Shown here: one piece after another, positions 10,101 to 17,427 of the stretch
Layout of the letters: the number at the start of each line of letters is the position of its first letter
Position numbering within the stretch: the stretch's first letter is position 1
NCBI RefSeq assembly: GCF_016907655.1
Contig: NZ_JAFBCL010000001.1
Span: 1,488,001 to 1,552,000 of the forward strand
Direction of reading: 5' to 3'
Length of the DNA: 64,000 bases
DNA from: Saccharothrix algeriensis
GTDB taxonomy: Bacteria; Actinomycetota; Actinomycetes; Mycobacteriales; Pseudonocardiaceae
The notes under the pieces: generated by a model
Told to the model about the DNA's origin: nothing
Databases searched by the model: none
The model's input: only the letters and a program-made list of their open reading frames with translations
Position numbers and translations under genes: made by a program

Positions 10101-10328
10101 GTCCGGCAGCACCCGTCGCAGCCGGGAAGCCAGGCGCTGCAAGGCGTTCGCCGCGTCGGCCGGCGGCCGGCCACCCCAGATCCAGTCGACCAGCGCCGCA
10201 TTCGGGACCACCCGGCCGGGTTCGAGCGCGAGGGCGACCAGCAGCGCGCGCAGCCGGGCGCCCGGCACGTGCGCCACGACGCCGTCGGCCGCGTGCACCT
10301 CCAGTGGCCCGAGCACCCCGATCCGCAC
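7191..10328 (-). CDS. AfsR/SARP-type transcriptional regulator with NB-ARC ATPase and TPR-like region
   Basis: This is a 1,045-residue regulator. Residues 1-95 form an OmpR-like winged-helix DNA-binding domain (MRIGVLGPLEV start, GGYRLAV end). Residues 95-240 are the bacterial transcriptional activation domain typical of SARPs. A P-loop ATPase follows: GPGGSGKT at 284-291, VLLVLDNCEH as Walker B, LATSREPLG, and GMPLAVELAAARL. The C-terminal 450 residues are helical, TPR-like repeats. Proteins of this architecture activate antibiotic clusters; the P450 and glycosyltransferase to the left are possible targets. It is transcribed alone and converges on the P450. Confidence 0.93.
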   Translation of the reverse strand: MRIGVLGPLEVHAADGVVAHVPGARLRALLVALALEPGRVVPNAALVDWIWGGRPPADAANALQRLASRLRRVLPDGVVDGRVGGYRLAVEPDRVDAARFERLVGRARDAGDGQRAGLLREALGLWRGAALQDVGARDSAAFDAAVTRLEGLRLAAAEDRFEAEVRLGGGAELVAELTDLVAAHPVRERLVGALMRALGAAGRGPEALVVYQRAREALADALGVDPSPELSALHVALLRGQPGRRQEGPRTNLRAELTSFVGRDAEVAAVRGLVTGHRLTTLVGPGGSGKTRLAAETARTLLGDLPGGVWLVELAAVGAGGDVAQPTLAALGQRDALLGGAPGADPTDRVVAAVREREVLLVLDNCEHVVESAAVFAHRVLGECPRLRVLATSREPLGITGEALWQVLPLEPPARGAGPDEVESSPAVRLLRDRAGAVRKDLVVDAPALSTMARVCRALDGMPLAVELAAARLRTMSLDQLADRLDDRFRLLTGGSRTALPRHRTLRAVVDWSWELLDDAERSVLRRLSVFADGAGLEAAERVCSGEGVEPGRVLELLTALVEKSLVLAGGDRAPRYRMLGTIKEYARHRLAEAGEADLARRAHLAHFTDLAEAAEPHLRRAEQVQWLAVLRVEHDNIGAALRGAIAAGDAQGAMRLAAAAGWYWWLGGHKAEGNELIVAATAVPGEVTDDLRALVYGFVTVFLSSGWGDQYQAREWIHRAYRSSLRSRSKHPLMGFLAPLERMVQSPEAFLLAVEPLLSDADPWVRALARLHLGKMRVVLGHGGWDADAHLDEALAEFRALGERWGMAFALTESADRIAVRGGFADACERYERAIEVVTEVGAVEDVVGMRSRQAQLHWLAGDEAAGAAAMAEAQRHAERVAWPDALAELALAKARLAHWGGDTGEARRQLEAAKAMLGDGAERVNVRAVTHDLLGYLAEGVGESREHRAAALRAAAEAGHAPQLAQVLIGVADLALRQGQHEQAARLLAASACVRGLPDLSQPDAGRIERAARSRLGDARFTEATREGERADWRELAEVVLAG

Positions 10329-10366
10329 TCCGCCGATTGTGCCCCAGGCGTCCCGCGCGCCTCCGG

Positions 10367-10957
10367 TCAGCGCCGGTGGGCCCGGCCCGGACCGGCGCCG
10401 CCGGCGAAGTGCGGCAGGACCAGGTCGACCAGCGCGGCGACGTCGGCGTCGGCCATGGGCTCGCCGGTCATGCCCATCCGGTGCAGCAGGGTCCCGACGA
10501 CGACGTCGATGAGGAACAGCACGCGGTCCTCCGGTTCGCCCAGCGCGTCCTGGAGCGCGAGCCGGTAGGGGTCCTGGAGCCGGGTGGCCAGGACGTCGCG
10601 CAGGGCCGGGTCGCTCACGGCGTCGCTGAACACGCCGGCGAACGCGTCGCCGACCCCGGGCTCGCCGATCTTCGCCGCGATCCAGCGGATGGCGGTGGCC
10701 ACGACCTCGGCCCGGTCGGCGCCCTCCAGCGGCAGCGGGCCGAACGCATCCAGGAGGCAGTCCACGACCAGCGCGCCCTTGGACGGCCAGCGGCGGTAGA
10801 TCGTGGTCTTGGCCACGCCGGCCTCGGCGGCGATGCGGTCGACGGTGGCGCGCGCGTAGCCGAGCCGGTGGACCGCGCCGAGCGTGGCGGCGAAGACCAC
10901 CGCGTTGACGCCGGCGCGGGGGCGGCCGGGCGGCCGGGCGGGTGTGGTCGGGGCCAT
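10367..10957 (-). CDS. TetR-family transcriptional repressor
   Basis: A 196-residue TetR regulator with an N-terminal helix-turn-helix (ATVDRIAAEAGVAKTTIYRRWPSK) and a helical ligand-binding C-terminal half. I favour the ATG at 10957; a GTG two codons upstream (10963) is possible. It diverges from an esterase gene. The 74-bp gap holds a strong inverted repeat, so it probably represses itself and the esterase. The inducer is unknown. Confidence 0.92.
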   Translation of the reverse strand: MAPTTPARPPGRPRAGVNAVVFAATLGAVHRLGYARATVDRIAAEAGVAKTTIYRRWPSKGALVVDCLLDAFGPLPLEGADRAEVVATAIRWIAAKIGEPGVGDAFAGVFSDAVSDPALRDVLATRLQDPYRLALQDALGEPEDRVLFLIDVVVGTLLHRMGMTGEPMADADVAALVDLVLPHFAGGAGPGRAHRR

Positions 10958-10970
10958 GGCCACACGCTAA

Positions 10971-11016
10971 CAGGTTGCGCTACCTTTAGTATCGAAACTT
11001 GATGTAGCGAAACCTG
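10971..11016. promoter_or_regulatory. Probable TetR operator, 13-bp inverted repeat
   Basis: CAGGTTGCGCTAC (10971-10983) and GTAGCGAAACCTG (11004-11016) are inverted copies matching at 12 of 13 positions, 20 bp apart. The element sits in the gap between the divergent TetR and esterase genes. Inside the spacer GTATCGAAAC echoes the right arm GTAGCGAAAC as a direct repeat, so two repressor dimers could bind. Confidence 0.75.
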
Positions 11017-11031
11017 CGAGGGGAGAAGACG

Positions 11032-11991
11032 GTGGACGAGGCCATCACGGCGGGGCGACCGCCGGAGCCGGACTGGTCGACGGTGACGGCCGAGGAGCTG
11101 CTCGCCTACCGCGACGCGGAGAACCGCTTCCGGTCCTCCAGCGCCGCGCGGGCGGTCACCGGGGAGCCGGAACCCCACGTGGACATCTGCCGGCAGGAGC
11201 TGGCGCTGCCCGGCCGCACGCTGCCGGTCCGGGCGCACCGGCCGCTGCCCGGGGACACCGACGGGCCGCTGCCGCTCGTGCTCCACGTGCACGGGGGCGG
11301 TTTCGTGGGCACGGCGGCGCAGAGCGACTGGGTGAACAGCCACCTCGCCGCCCGGCTGCCCGCGGTCGTGGTCTCGGTCGACCACCGCCTCCTGGACCGG
11401 GCGACACCGCTGTCGGCGGCCGTCGACGACGGCTGGGACGCGCTGCGGCACGTGGCGCGGTGGGACGTCGACCCGACGCGGACCGCCGTCTTCGGCGAGA
11501 GCTGCGGCGCGCTGATCTGCGCCCTGGCGGCGATCCGGGCCGCGGGGGCGGGTGTGCGCCTCCGGGCGCAGGTCCTGGTCAACCCCGTGGTCGACGTGAC
11601 CGGGGGGATGCTCGACCACGCCTCGGCCACCCGGCACGCCGACAGCCCGACCCTCGACGCGCGGCAGCTGCGGCTGCTCCAGCGGCTCGCCGTCCCGCCG
11701 GGAACCGACCCCCGCCCGCTCTCACCGCTGTTCGCCGACGACCTGGGCGGGCTGGCGCCGGCGCTGGTGGTGGTGCCGACCGAGGACCCGCTGGCCGACC
11801 AGGGCCGCCGCTACGCCGAACGCCTGCACGCGGCCGGGACCCCCGCGCGGCTGGCCGAGTACCCCGGAGCGGGGCACGCCTTCCTCAGCATGCCGGGCAT
11901 CGCGCGGCAGGCGCAGCCCGCTCGGGCGGAGATCCTCCGGTTCCTGCGCGCCTGCTTCGCCCCGCCGGCCGGTCGGGGCGCGGCCGGCTGA
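11032..11991 (+). CDS. Alpha/beta hydrolase, hormone-sensitive-lipase-like esterase
   Basis: A 319-residue esterase of the HSL (type IV lipase) family. The oxyanion motif HGGGF is at 87-91 and the nucleophile elbow GESCG at 155-159 (Ser157). The likely acid is Asp252 in TEDPLAD, and His282 lies in GAGHAF. The GTG start at 11032 has a GAGGGGAGA ribosome site. It diverges from the TetR gene across a palindromic operator, so expression is probably induced by a ligand of that repressor. The natural substrate is unknown. Confidence 0.92.
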   Translation: MDEAITAGRPPEPDWSTVTAEELLAYRDAENRFRSSSAARAVTGEPEPHVDICRQELALPGRTLPVRAHRPLPGDTDGPLPLVLHVHGGGFVGTAAQSDWVNSHLAARLPAVVVSVDHRLLDRATPLSAAVDDGWDALRHVARWDVDPTRTAVFGESCGALICALAAIRAAGAGVRLRAQVLVNPVVDVTGGMLDHASATRHADSPTLDARQLRLLQRLAVPPGTDPRPLSPLFADDLGGLAPALVVVPTEDPLADQGRRYAERLHAAGTPARLAEYPGAGHAFLSMPGIARQAQPARAEILRFLRACFAPPAGRGAAG

Positions 11992-12176
11992 CGAAGCCGG
12001 ATCGCGGCAGCCGGGGTCGGGGCGGATGCCCTGCTCCACAGCTCCTCCGTCCCGTCGTGCCGTTCGGCGGAGGGGTCGGCGAACTCCGGTTCGGCGGCCC
12101 CGGATCTGCCCGGCGCGCCGTGCTGCGCGGGACCGACCACCGGCACGACCTCGGTTGCGATGCGGGTTAAACCAAC

Positions 12177-12195
12177 GGAAACGATTGTCGTTTCC
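12177..12195. promoter_or_regulatory. Palindromic operator upstream of the bS18 paralog (Zur-type candidate)
   Basis: GGAAACGATTGTCGTTTCC is a perfect palindrome with a 3-nt centre, ending 15 nt before the GTG at 12211. In actinomycetes, zinc-free ribosomal paralogs are usually repressed by Zur at GAAAA-type palindromes. The half-sites here are similar but spaced about 4 bp wider than the usual 15-bp Zur box, so the assignment to Zur is inference. Confidence 0.6.
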
Positions 12196-12210
12196 AAACA
12201 GGAGGTGACC

Positions 12211-12534
12211 GTGTCCGCACGGAGCCGCCGGGCCACCGGGCGCAGACCCGGCTGCGGTAAGCAGGTCCCGCGCTCCCCCCGGCGCGCGTCGCGGCGCCGG
12301 CGGTTCCGACCGGCGTCGGAGAACCGGTTCGTGGTGCTGACGCTGCACGCGCAGCGGGTGACCACAGTGGACTGGAAGGACGTCGTCCTGCTGCGCGAGT
12401 TCGTCCCCGACCGCGGCAAGATCCGCTCCCGCCGGGTCACCGGACTGACGCCGCAACAGCAGCGCCAGGTCGCCGCCGCGATCAAGAACGCCCGCGAGGT
12501 GGCCCTGCTCCCCCACCCCGCCACAAGCCGCTGA
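12211..12534 (+). CDS. rpsR: 30S ribosomal protein bS18, zinc-independent paralog
   Basis: This 107-residue protein matches bS18 over its C-terminal 65 residues ([47 protein letters not shown]). The start is the GTG at 12211 behind a near-perfect AGGAGGTGACC ribosome site. Where zinc-binding S18 has a Cys-x-x-Cys site, this protein reads [13 protein letters not shown] with no cysteine pair; the only Cys is in the basic N-terminal extension. It is therefore a C-minus paralog that would replace the zinc-containing form under zinc starvation. It stands alone; the L28, L33 and S14 paralogs often linked to it are not nearby. Confidence 0.85.
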   Translation: MSARSRRATGRRPGCGKQVPRSPRRASRRRRFRPASENRFVVLTLHAQRVTTVDWKDVVLLREFVPDRGKIRSRRVTGLTPQQQRQVAAAIKNAREVALLPHPATSR

Positions 12535-12540
12535 CCGACC

Positions 12541-12571
12541 GGTGTGCTCCGCCGGACCGGCGGGGCGCACC
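12541..12571. terminator. Hairpin between convergent rpsR paralog and KamA-like gene
   Basis: GGTGTGCTCCGCC pairs with GGCGGGGCGCACC with two mismatches around a short loop. It lies between the two convergent stops at 12534 and 12602 and could serve both strands. Confidence 0.5.
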
Positions 12572-12601
12572 GGGCAGGCGGCTCCGCGGTCGGGACCGGG
12601 G

Positions 12602-13906
12602 CTACTGCCAGAACCAGGGTTCGTCGAAGGCGGGCTTGAGGTCGGTGAACCACACCGCGTGCTCGTCGACCTTCGCGAAGAAGGGCAACCCCACCCAGGC
12701 CGGGTCGCGGGCCTGCAGGAACCGGCAGCAGAACACCTCCTCGCCGGCGACCCGCGCGATGCCGTCGACGACCACCTTGCCCCACGACGTCGACATGACC
12801 GGTCCGCGGGCGGTGCGCTCCAGGCCGGAGACCGCCGCGATCGCGTCGCGGTAGATCCCGACGGCGCGCCGGAGCGGCAGCTCGAAGTACTGGCTGGCCC
12901 CGGTGTCCCGCTCGACGAACATGTAGTAGGGCACGACGCCGAGGTTGGTCATGCGCCGCCACATCTGCGACCACACCGCCGGGTCGTCGTTGACGTGGCG
13001 CACGAGGGGCGCCTGGGCGCGGATCACCGCCCCGGTGTCGCGGATGCGGCGGATGGCCTGCTGGACCGCGTCGGTCTCCAGCTCGCGCCCGTGCGAGAAG
13101 TGCGCCATCACCGCGACGTGCCTGCCCGCCGCGCAAGCCGCCTCCAGCAGGCGCAGCAGGTCGTCGGCGTCGTCGTCGGTGGTGAAGCGGTAGGGCCAGT
13201 ACGACAGCGCCTTGGTGCCGAAGCGGATGTTGCGGATGTGGTCGAACCGGGGTTGCAGGAGCTGTTCCACGTGGTCCCGGATCCGGTCGGTGGACATGAT
13301 CATCGGATCGCCGCCGGTGAAGAGCACGTCCGACACCTCGCGGTGCGCGGCGAGGTAGCCCAGGGCGGCCTCCGGCCCGGACACGGCCTGCTTCAGCTCG
13401 GAGACGCCGATGAACTGGGCCCAGCGGAAGCAGTAGCCGCAGTAGGCGTGGCACGTCTGCCCCTGGCCGGGGAACACGAGCACGGTCTCGCGGTACTTGT
13501 GCTGCAGCCCGTTGACCGGTTCGTCGCCGACCTTCGGCACGTTGGCCTTGAGCTGGTCGCCGGGGTGGGGGTTGAGGCCCAGGCGCGCCTTGGCCACGGA
13601 CTCGCGCAGCTCGGCCTTGCCTGCGTTGCGGTCGACGAGGCCGGCGATCTCGTCGTAGACCGCCGCGGGGAGCATGTCGCGGTGCGGGAAGGTCAGCCGG
13701 TAGATCGGGTCGTCGGGGGCCGCGTCCCAGTCGATCAGCTCGTCCAGCACGTAGTTGTTGACCTTGAAGGGCAGGACGGCGCTGACGACCTCGATCTCGC
13801 GCCGCAGCGCGGGGTCCGACCGCCGCAGCTGGGGCAGCCCGGACAGCCGCGCCCCGGGGACCGCGCGCATCTTCGGCTTGTCCGCCGCAGGGGTTCGCAT
13901 GACCAT
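12602..13906 (-). CDS. KamA-family radical SAM protein (lysine 2,3-aminomutase-like)
   Basis: A 434-residue radical SAM enzyme. The 4Fe-4S/SAM motif is CHAYCGYC (Cys152, 156, 159), followed by FTGGDPMIMS and a TIM-barrel body. The start is the ATG at 13906 with an AGGAG site 5 nt upstream. True lysine 2,3-aminomutases bind PLP through a Lys in a glycine-rich PGGGGK loop. The corresponding region here reads MSTSWGKVVVDG, so an aminomutase reaction is not assured. It lies 36 bp behind a PLP aminotransferase gene and is almost certainly co-transcribed, under two upstream ARE-like elements. Substrate unknown; beta-amino-acid formation is one possibility. Confidence 0.85.
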   Translation of the reverse strand: MVMRTPAADKPKMRAVPGARLSGLPQLRRSDPALRREIEVVSAVLPFKVNNYVLDELIDWDAAPDDPIYRLTFPHRDMLPAAVYDEIAGLVDRNAGKAELRESVAKARLGLNPHPGDQLKANVPKVGDEPVNGLQHKYRETVLVFPGQGQTCHAYCGYCFRWAQFIGVSELKQAVSGPEAALGYLAAHREVSDVLFTGGDPMIMSTDRIRDHVEQLLQPRFDHIRNIRFGTKALSYWPYRFTTDDDADDLLRLLEAACAAGRHVAVMAHFSHGRELETDAVQQAIRRIRDTGAVIRAQAPLVRHVNDDPAVWSQMWRRMTNLGVVPYYMFVERDTGASQYFELPLRRAVGIYRDAIAAVSGLERTARGPVMSTSWGKVVVDGIARVAGEEVFCCRFLQARDPAWVGLPFFAKVDEHAVWFTDLKPAFDEPWFWQ

Positions 13907-13942
13907 GTCACTCCTACGCTCGGCCCGCCCGCGCGTGCCGGT

Positions 13943-15232
13943 TCACCGGTCGGGCCGGGGCGGCTGGGGGCGGTTGTCGGTCGACTGCGCGGTCTTGACC
14001 GCGTCGGAGATGATCTGCAACGCCTCGTCGACCTGCTGGTCGGTCACCACGAGCGCGGGCAGCATCCGCAGGACGTTGCGCCACGGGCCGCCGATCTGCA
14101 GGAGGAGGCCGCGGCCGAGGGCTTCCTGCTGCACGCGGAGCGCGGCGGCGGGGTCCGGCTCGCCCTCGGGGGTGGCGAACTCGCAGCCGAGCATCAGGCC
14201 GAGCCCGCGGACGTCGCCGATGACGTCGTTGTCCGCGGCGATGCGCCGCAGGCCGTCGGCCAGCCGCCGGCCCTGGAAGGCCGCGTTGCCGACGAGCCCC
14301 TCGTCCTCGATCACGTCGAGCGTGGCGATCGCCGCGGCGCACGCGACGGCGTTGCCGCCGTAGGTGCCGCCCTGCGAGCCGGGCAGGGCCTTGCCCATGA
14401 GGGCTTCCGGGGCCGCGATGAAGGACAGGGGCAGCCCGCTGGTCAGCCCCTTGGCCGCGACCAGGACGTCGGGCCGGGCGTCGAAGTGCTGGTGGCCCCA
14501 GAACCGCCCGGTGCGGCCGACCCCGGTCTGCACCTCGTCCGCCACGAGGAGGAAGCCGTGCCGGTCGGCGCGCTCGCGCAGACCCCGGAGGAACGCGGTG
14601 TTCGCCGGGACGAAACCGCCCTCCCCCAGCACCGGTTCCAGCACCAGCGCCGCCGTGTCGTCCGGCGAGCTGACCGTCGCCAGCAGGAAGTCCAGCTCCT
14701 GCAACGCGAACCGGGTGGCCTCCGCCTCGTCCCAGCCGTACCGGTAGGCGTGCGGGAACGGCGCGATGTGCACCCCGCCCATCAACGGCGCGTACCCGGT
14801 GCGGAAGCGCGTGCTGGAGGTGGTCATGGAGGCCGCCCCGACGGTCCGCCCGTGGAAGCCGCCGTGGAACACGATGACGTTCGGGCGCCCGGTGGCCTGC
14901 CGGACGAGGCGCAGCGCCGCCTCCATCGCCTCGCTGCCGGAGTTGACGAAGAACAACGACCGGAGGTGGGCGGGCAGGACCTGTTCCAGGCGGTCGCACA
15001 GCGTCAGCAGCGGGCGGTGCTTCACCGTGACGTACTGGCCGTGGATCAGCTTGCCGGCCTGGTCGGCGATGGCCCGCACGACGCGGGGGTGGCAGTGGCC
15101 GGTGCTGGTCACGCCGATGCCCGCGGTGAAGTCGAGGTAGCGCCGGCCGTCTTCGCCGACCACGACGAGCCCCTCGGCGTGGCTGACCGTGATCGGTGTC
15201 GCCTGTTTGAGGATGGGTGACAGCTGTGCCAT
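13943..15232 (-). CDS. Class III PLP aminotransferase (4-aminobutyrate aminotransferase-like)
   Basis: A 429-residue fold-type I aminotransferase. Hallmarks are TSTGHCHPRVVRAI, FVNSGSEAMEAALRL, the cofactor Asp in DEVQTG (232-237), and the Schiff-base lysine Lys261 in AAKGLTSG. I chose the ATG at 15232, with GGGAG 8 nt upstream, over the GTG three codons earlier. It is the first gene of a two-gene operon with the KamA-like enzyme. An ARE-like element about 80-100 bp upstream suggests control by the nearby gamma-butyrolactone receptor. Omega-amino acids are the usual donors in this class; the true substrate is unknown. Confidence 0.93.
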   Translation of the reverse strand: MAQLSPILKQATPITVSHAEGLVVVGEDGRRYLDFTAGIGVTSTGHCHPRVVRAIADQAGKLIHGQYVTVKHRPLLTLCDRLEQVLPAHLRSLFFVNSGSEAMEAALRLVRQATGRPNVIVFHGGFHGRTVGAASMTTSSTRFRTGYAPLMGGVHIAPFPHAYRYGWDEAEATRFALQELDFLLATVSSPDDTAALVLEPVLGEGGFVPANTAFLRGLRERADRHGFLLVADEVQTGVGRTGRFWGHQHFDARPDVLVAAKGLTSGLPLSFIAAPEALMGKALPGSQGGTYGGNAVACAAAIATLDVIEDEGLVGNAAFQGRRLADGLRRIAADNDVIGDVRGLGLMLGCEFATPEGEPDPAAALRVQQEALGRGLLLQIGGPWRNVLRMLPALVVTDQQVDEALQIISDAVKTAQSTDNRPQPPRPDR

Positions 15233-15312
15233 GGCGTCCACTCCCGGTGGTGCCTCCAGGTCCCCGCTTCTGCGCGTGAACTGGTGCCGACCGTAGCCAC
15301 CCCCCGCCGCAT

Positions 15313-15336
15313 AGGCAACCGGTTGGTCGGTTTTTT
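15313..15336. promoter_or_regulatory. ARE-like element 1 (aminotransferase promoter)
   Basis: AACCGGTTGGTCGGTTTTTT is the core, on the same AACCG/CGGTT theme as six other sites in this hub. It lies about 80-105 bp upstream of the aminotransferase start. A-factor-receptor-family repressors bind such partly palindromic autoregulatory elements. Confidence 0.7.
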
Positions 15337-15494
15337 ACTCCTCTCGTCTCAAGAGTCGACCCCCGGGGCTGGCACCACCCGGTGCAGCACTCCACGGCCG
15401 AATTCGATGAAGGGCATGGGTTTCCCCGCCCAGTCTCACCGCCATCTCGACATCCCCCGGGCGATGAATCCCGCACCTCACCGGAAGTTGTGTT

Positions 15495-15521
15495 GACAAA
15501 ACCGCTCGGTCGGTTTGGTAT
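15495..15521. promoter_or_regulatory. ARE-like element 2
   Basis: ACAAAACCGCTCGGTCGGTTT is centred near 15507, with ACAAAACCG facing CGGTTTGGT. It lies about 270 bp upstream of the aminotransferase start and about 90 bp past the epimerase stop, so it most likely belongs to the aminotransferase/KamA operon. Confidence 0.65.
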
Positions 15522-15611
15522 GGAGGGACGGCGGCGAGGATCGCCGCCTGCCGGGGGAGCCGGGCGCGGGAGGGCGGGCCCGTCGGCCGCGCCCCGGGCC
15601 GGGGGTCCGCT

Positions 15612-16544
15612 TCACCGCCGCGCGCGCAGGAAGCGCCGGTACCAGTCGGCGCACCGTTCGAGGCCGACCTCGAACGGCGCGCCCGGGTCCAGGCCGGTGA
15701 CGTCCCAGACGCGACGTGACTCGTACCAGCGGTCGTGCGCGAGCACCGCGAGGTGCCGCCGGTGGCGACCGCCTTCGGGCAGGAGCCGCTCGAAGGCCAC
15801 GAGGGGCGCGGAGCGGTCCGGGACGTCCGGCGCCAGCGCGTCGGCGACCGCCTCGCCGAGCGCGCGCACCGAAGTCGGCTCCGGGTGGTTGACGTCGAGG
15901 GCCGCGCCCCGGTGCGGCCGGTCGTCCTCCAGCGCGGCGAGGGCGCACACCGCTCGGGCGAGGTCGTCGACCAGGATGGTCGAGACGAGGGCCGGCGAGT
16001 CGATGCGAGCGCCGGCGGCCACCAGGAGGCCCGCGAGCGCCGGGACGAACCAGCGGTCGCCCCTGCCGTAGACCAGGTGCGGCCGGACCACCACGCCCCC
16101 GTGGTCGCGGACGACCCGCTCGGCGACGAGGCGGCTGCGACTGGCCGCGGACGACGGCCGGTACCCGGCCGCCGGCGGCGGCGCACCGCAGTGGGGGCCG
16201 CGCCCGTAGACCGACGCGGTGCTGACGTGGACGATGCGCGCCACCCCCGCGCGGTGAGCGGCTGCCACGAGGGCGGCCGTGCCCGCGGCGTTGACCGCCC
16301 AGCACCGCCGCGGGTCCTCACCGACCTCGGAGGCCGCGTGCACGACGGTGTCCACGCCGCGGCACGCGGCCTCCAGGGAAGCCGGCTCGGTCAGGTCACC
16401 GAGGACGAACCGGGCGGAATCGCCGCCGGGAGCGCGGCGGACCAACCCGCGCGCGGCGACGCCGGGGCGCGCGGCCAGGGCGCGGAGCACCGCGGAGCCG
16501 ATGAAGCCGGTCGCGCCCGTGACGAGGACCTGTCGCGCGTTCAT
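15612..16544 (-). CDS. NAD-dependent epimerase/dehydratase-family reductase of the GBL locus
   Basis: A 310-residue extended short-chain dehydrogenase. The Rossmann loop VTGATGFIG follows the ATG at 16544. DLTEPASLEAACRGVDTVVHAA and VHVSTASVYGRG follow. The usual YxxxK catalytic pair is not obvious, since the region reads YRPSSAASRSRLVAE. It diverges from the GBL receptor gene, and one ARE-like element lies in the shared gap. In streptomycete butyrolactone clusters an epimerase-type reductase commonly accompanies the synthase and receptor and is thought to reduce the 6-keto group of the precursor. I infer that role from context. The ribosome site is weak. Confidence 0.82.
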   Translation of the reverse strand: MNARQVLVTGATGFIGSAVLRALAARPGVAARGLVRRAPGGDSARFVLGDLTEPASLEAACRGVDTVVHAASEVGEDPRRCWAVNAAGTAALVAAAHRAGVARIVHVSTASVYGRGPHCGAPPPAAGYRPSSAASRSRLVAERVVRDHGGVVVRPHLVYGRGDRWFVPALAGLLVAAGARIDSPALVSTILVDDLARAVCALAALEDDRPHRGAALDVNHPEPTSVRALGEAVADALAPDVPDRSAPLVAFERLLPEGGRHRRHLAVLAHDRWYESRRVWDVTGLDPGAPFEVGLERCADWYRRFLRARR

Positions 16545-16610
16545 GACGATGACCGCGTTCGTCGCGCTCCACCGCCGACCGCCGCACCGCGTGGTGTATC
16601 GTCCTTTGCA

Positions 16611-16634
16611 GACAAACCAACCGACCGGTTCGCT
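16611..16634. promoter_or_regulatory. ARE-like element 3 (receptor/epimerase divergent promoter)
   Basis: ACAAACCAACCGACCGGTTC lies between the divergent epimerase (16544) and receptor (16689) genes. It would let the receptor repress both itself and the epimerase. Confidence 0.75.
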
Positions 16635-16688
16635 TGGGGGTCCCAGGGGGCGGCAGCAGTCGGGGGAGCCGACAGTGGGGAGCGCTCG

Positions 16689-17351
16689 ATGCCCAAGCAG
16701 GAACGTGCCGAGGTCACCCGGCAGTCGATCATCCGCGGCGCCGCGGAGGTGTTCGACCGGTACGGGTACTCCGCGGCCACCCTCGGCGACGTGATCGGGC
16801 ACGGCGGTGTCACCAAGGGGGCGCTGTACTTCCACTTCAAGTCGAAGGAGGACGTCGCCCGCGCGGTGGTGGAGCAGCAGCACGAGCTGTCGGTCGCCCC
16901 GACCCGCGCCTGGCTGACCGAGGAGGGCAGCGGCCTGGAGGCGGTCATCCGGGCGACGCAGCTCATGGCGACGCAGCTGATGACCAACGTGATCGTGCGG
17001 GCGGGGATCCGCCTGACGTTGGAGCAGGGGACGTTCGGCGCCCTCCGGGTCGACCCGTACGCCGAGTGGACCGACGTCGTGAAGCAGCTGCTGCAGCGGG
17101 CCGTCGACGAGGGCGACGTCCGGTCGCCGGTGGGCGCGGACGAGCTGGCCCACTTCGTGTGCGGCGCGTTCACCGGCATCCAGATCCTCTCCGAGGTCTT
17201 CACCAGGCGGCAGGACCTGTGCCGCCGGGTCGAGGAGATGTGGGCCGTCCTGCTGCCTTCCCTCGCCCCGGCCCGCAAGGTCGGGCACTTCCGGCGGATC
17301 GCCGCCGCCCCGCTGCAGAAGGGGAACGTCCCGAGCGCCGCGACGTCGTGA
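16689..17351 (+). CDS. Gamma-butyrolactone receptor, ArpA/ScbR-family TetR repressor
   Basis: A 220-residue TetR protein closely following the A-factor-receptor pattern. It opens KQERAEVTRQSIIRGAAEVF, with helix-turn-helix ATLGDVIGHGGVTKGALYFHF at about 30-50 and FKSKEDVARAVVEQQ after it. The C-terminal half binds the lactone in this family. The ATG at 16689 has a GGGGAG site. The gene converges on an afsA-type synthase gene and diverges from the epimerase. The synthase/receptor/reductase trio is the standard GBL quorum-sensing unit. The protein should bind the ARE-like elements here and release them when its ligand accumulates. A pseudo-receptor that binds antibiotics instead cannot be excluded by sequence. 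Confidence 0.9.
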   Translation: MPKQERAEVTRQSIIRGAAEVFDRYGYSAATLGDVIGHGGVTKGALYFHFKSKEDVARAVVEQQHELSVAPTRAWLTEEGSGLEAVIRATQLMATQLMTNVIVRAGIRLTLEQGTFGALRVDPYAEWTDVVKQLLQRAVDEGDVRSPVGADELAHFVCGAFTGIQILSEVFTRRQDLCRRVEEMWAVLLPSLAPARKVGHFRRIAAAPLQKGNVPSAATS

Positions 17352-17427
17352 CGCCCGCGGCCGGGCCCGCGCCCGACCGGGCGGACGACGGCGCGGGCGA
17401 CGGCCGAGGGGTGGGCGGGGGCCGGCG

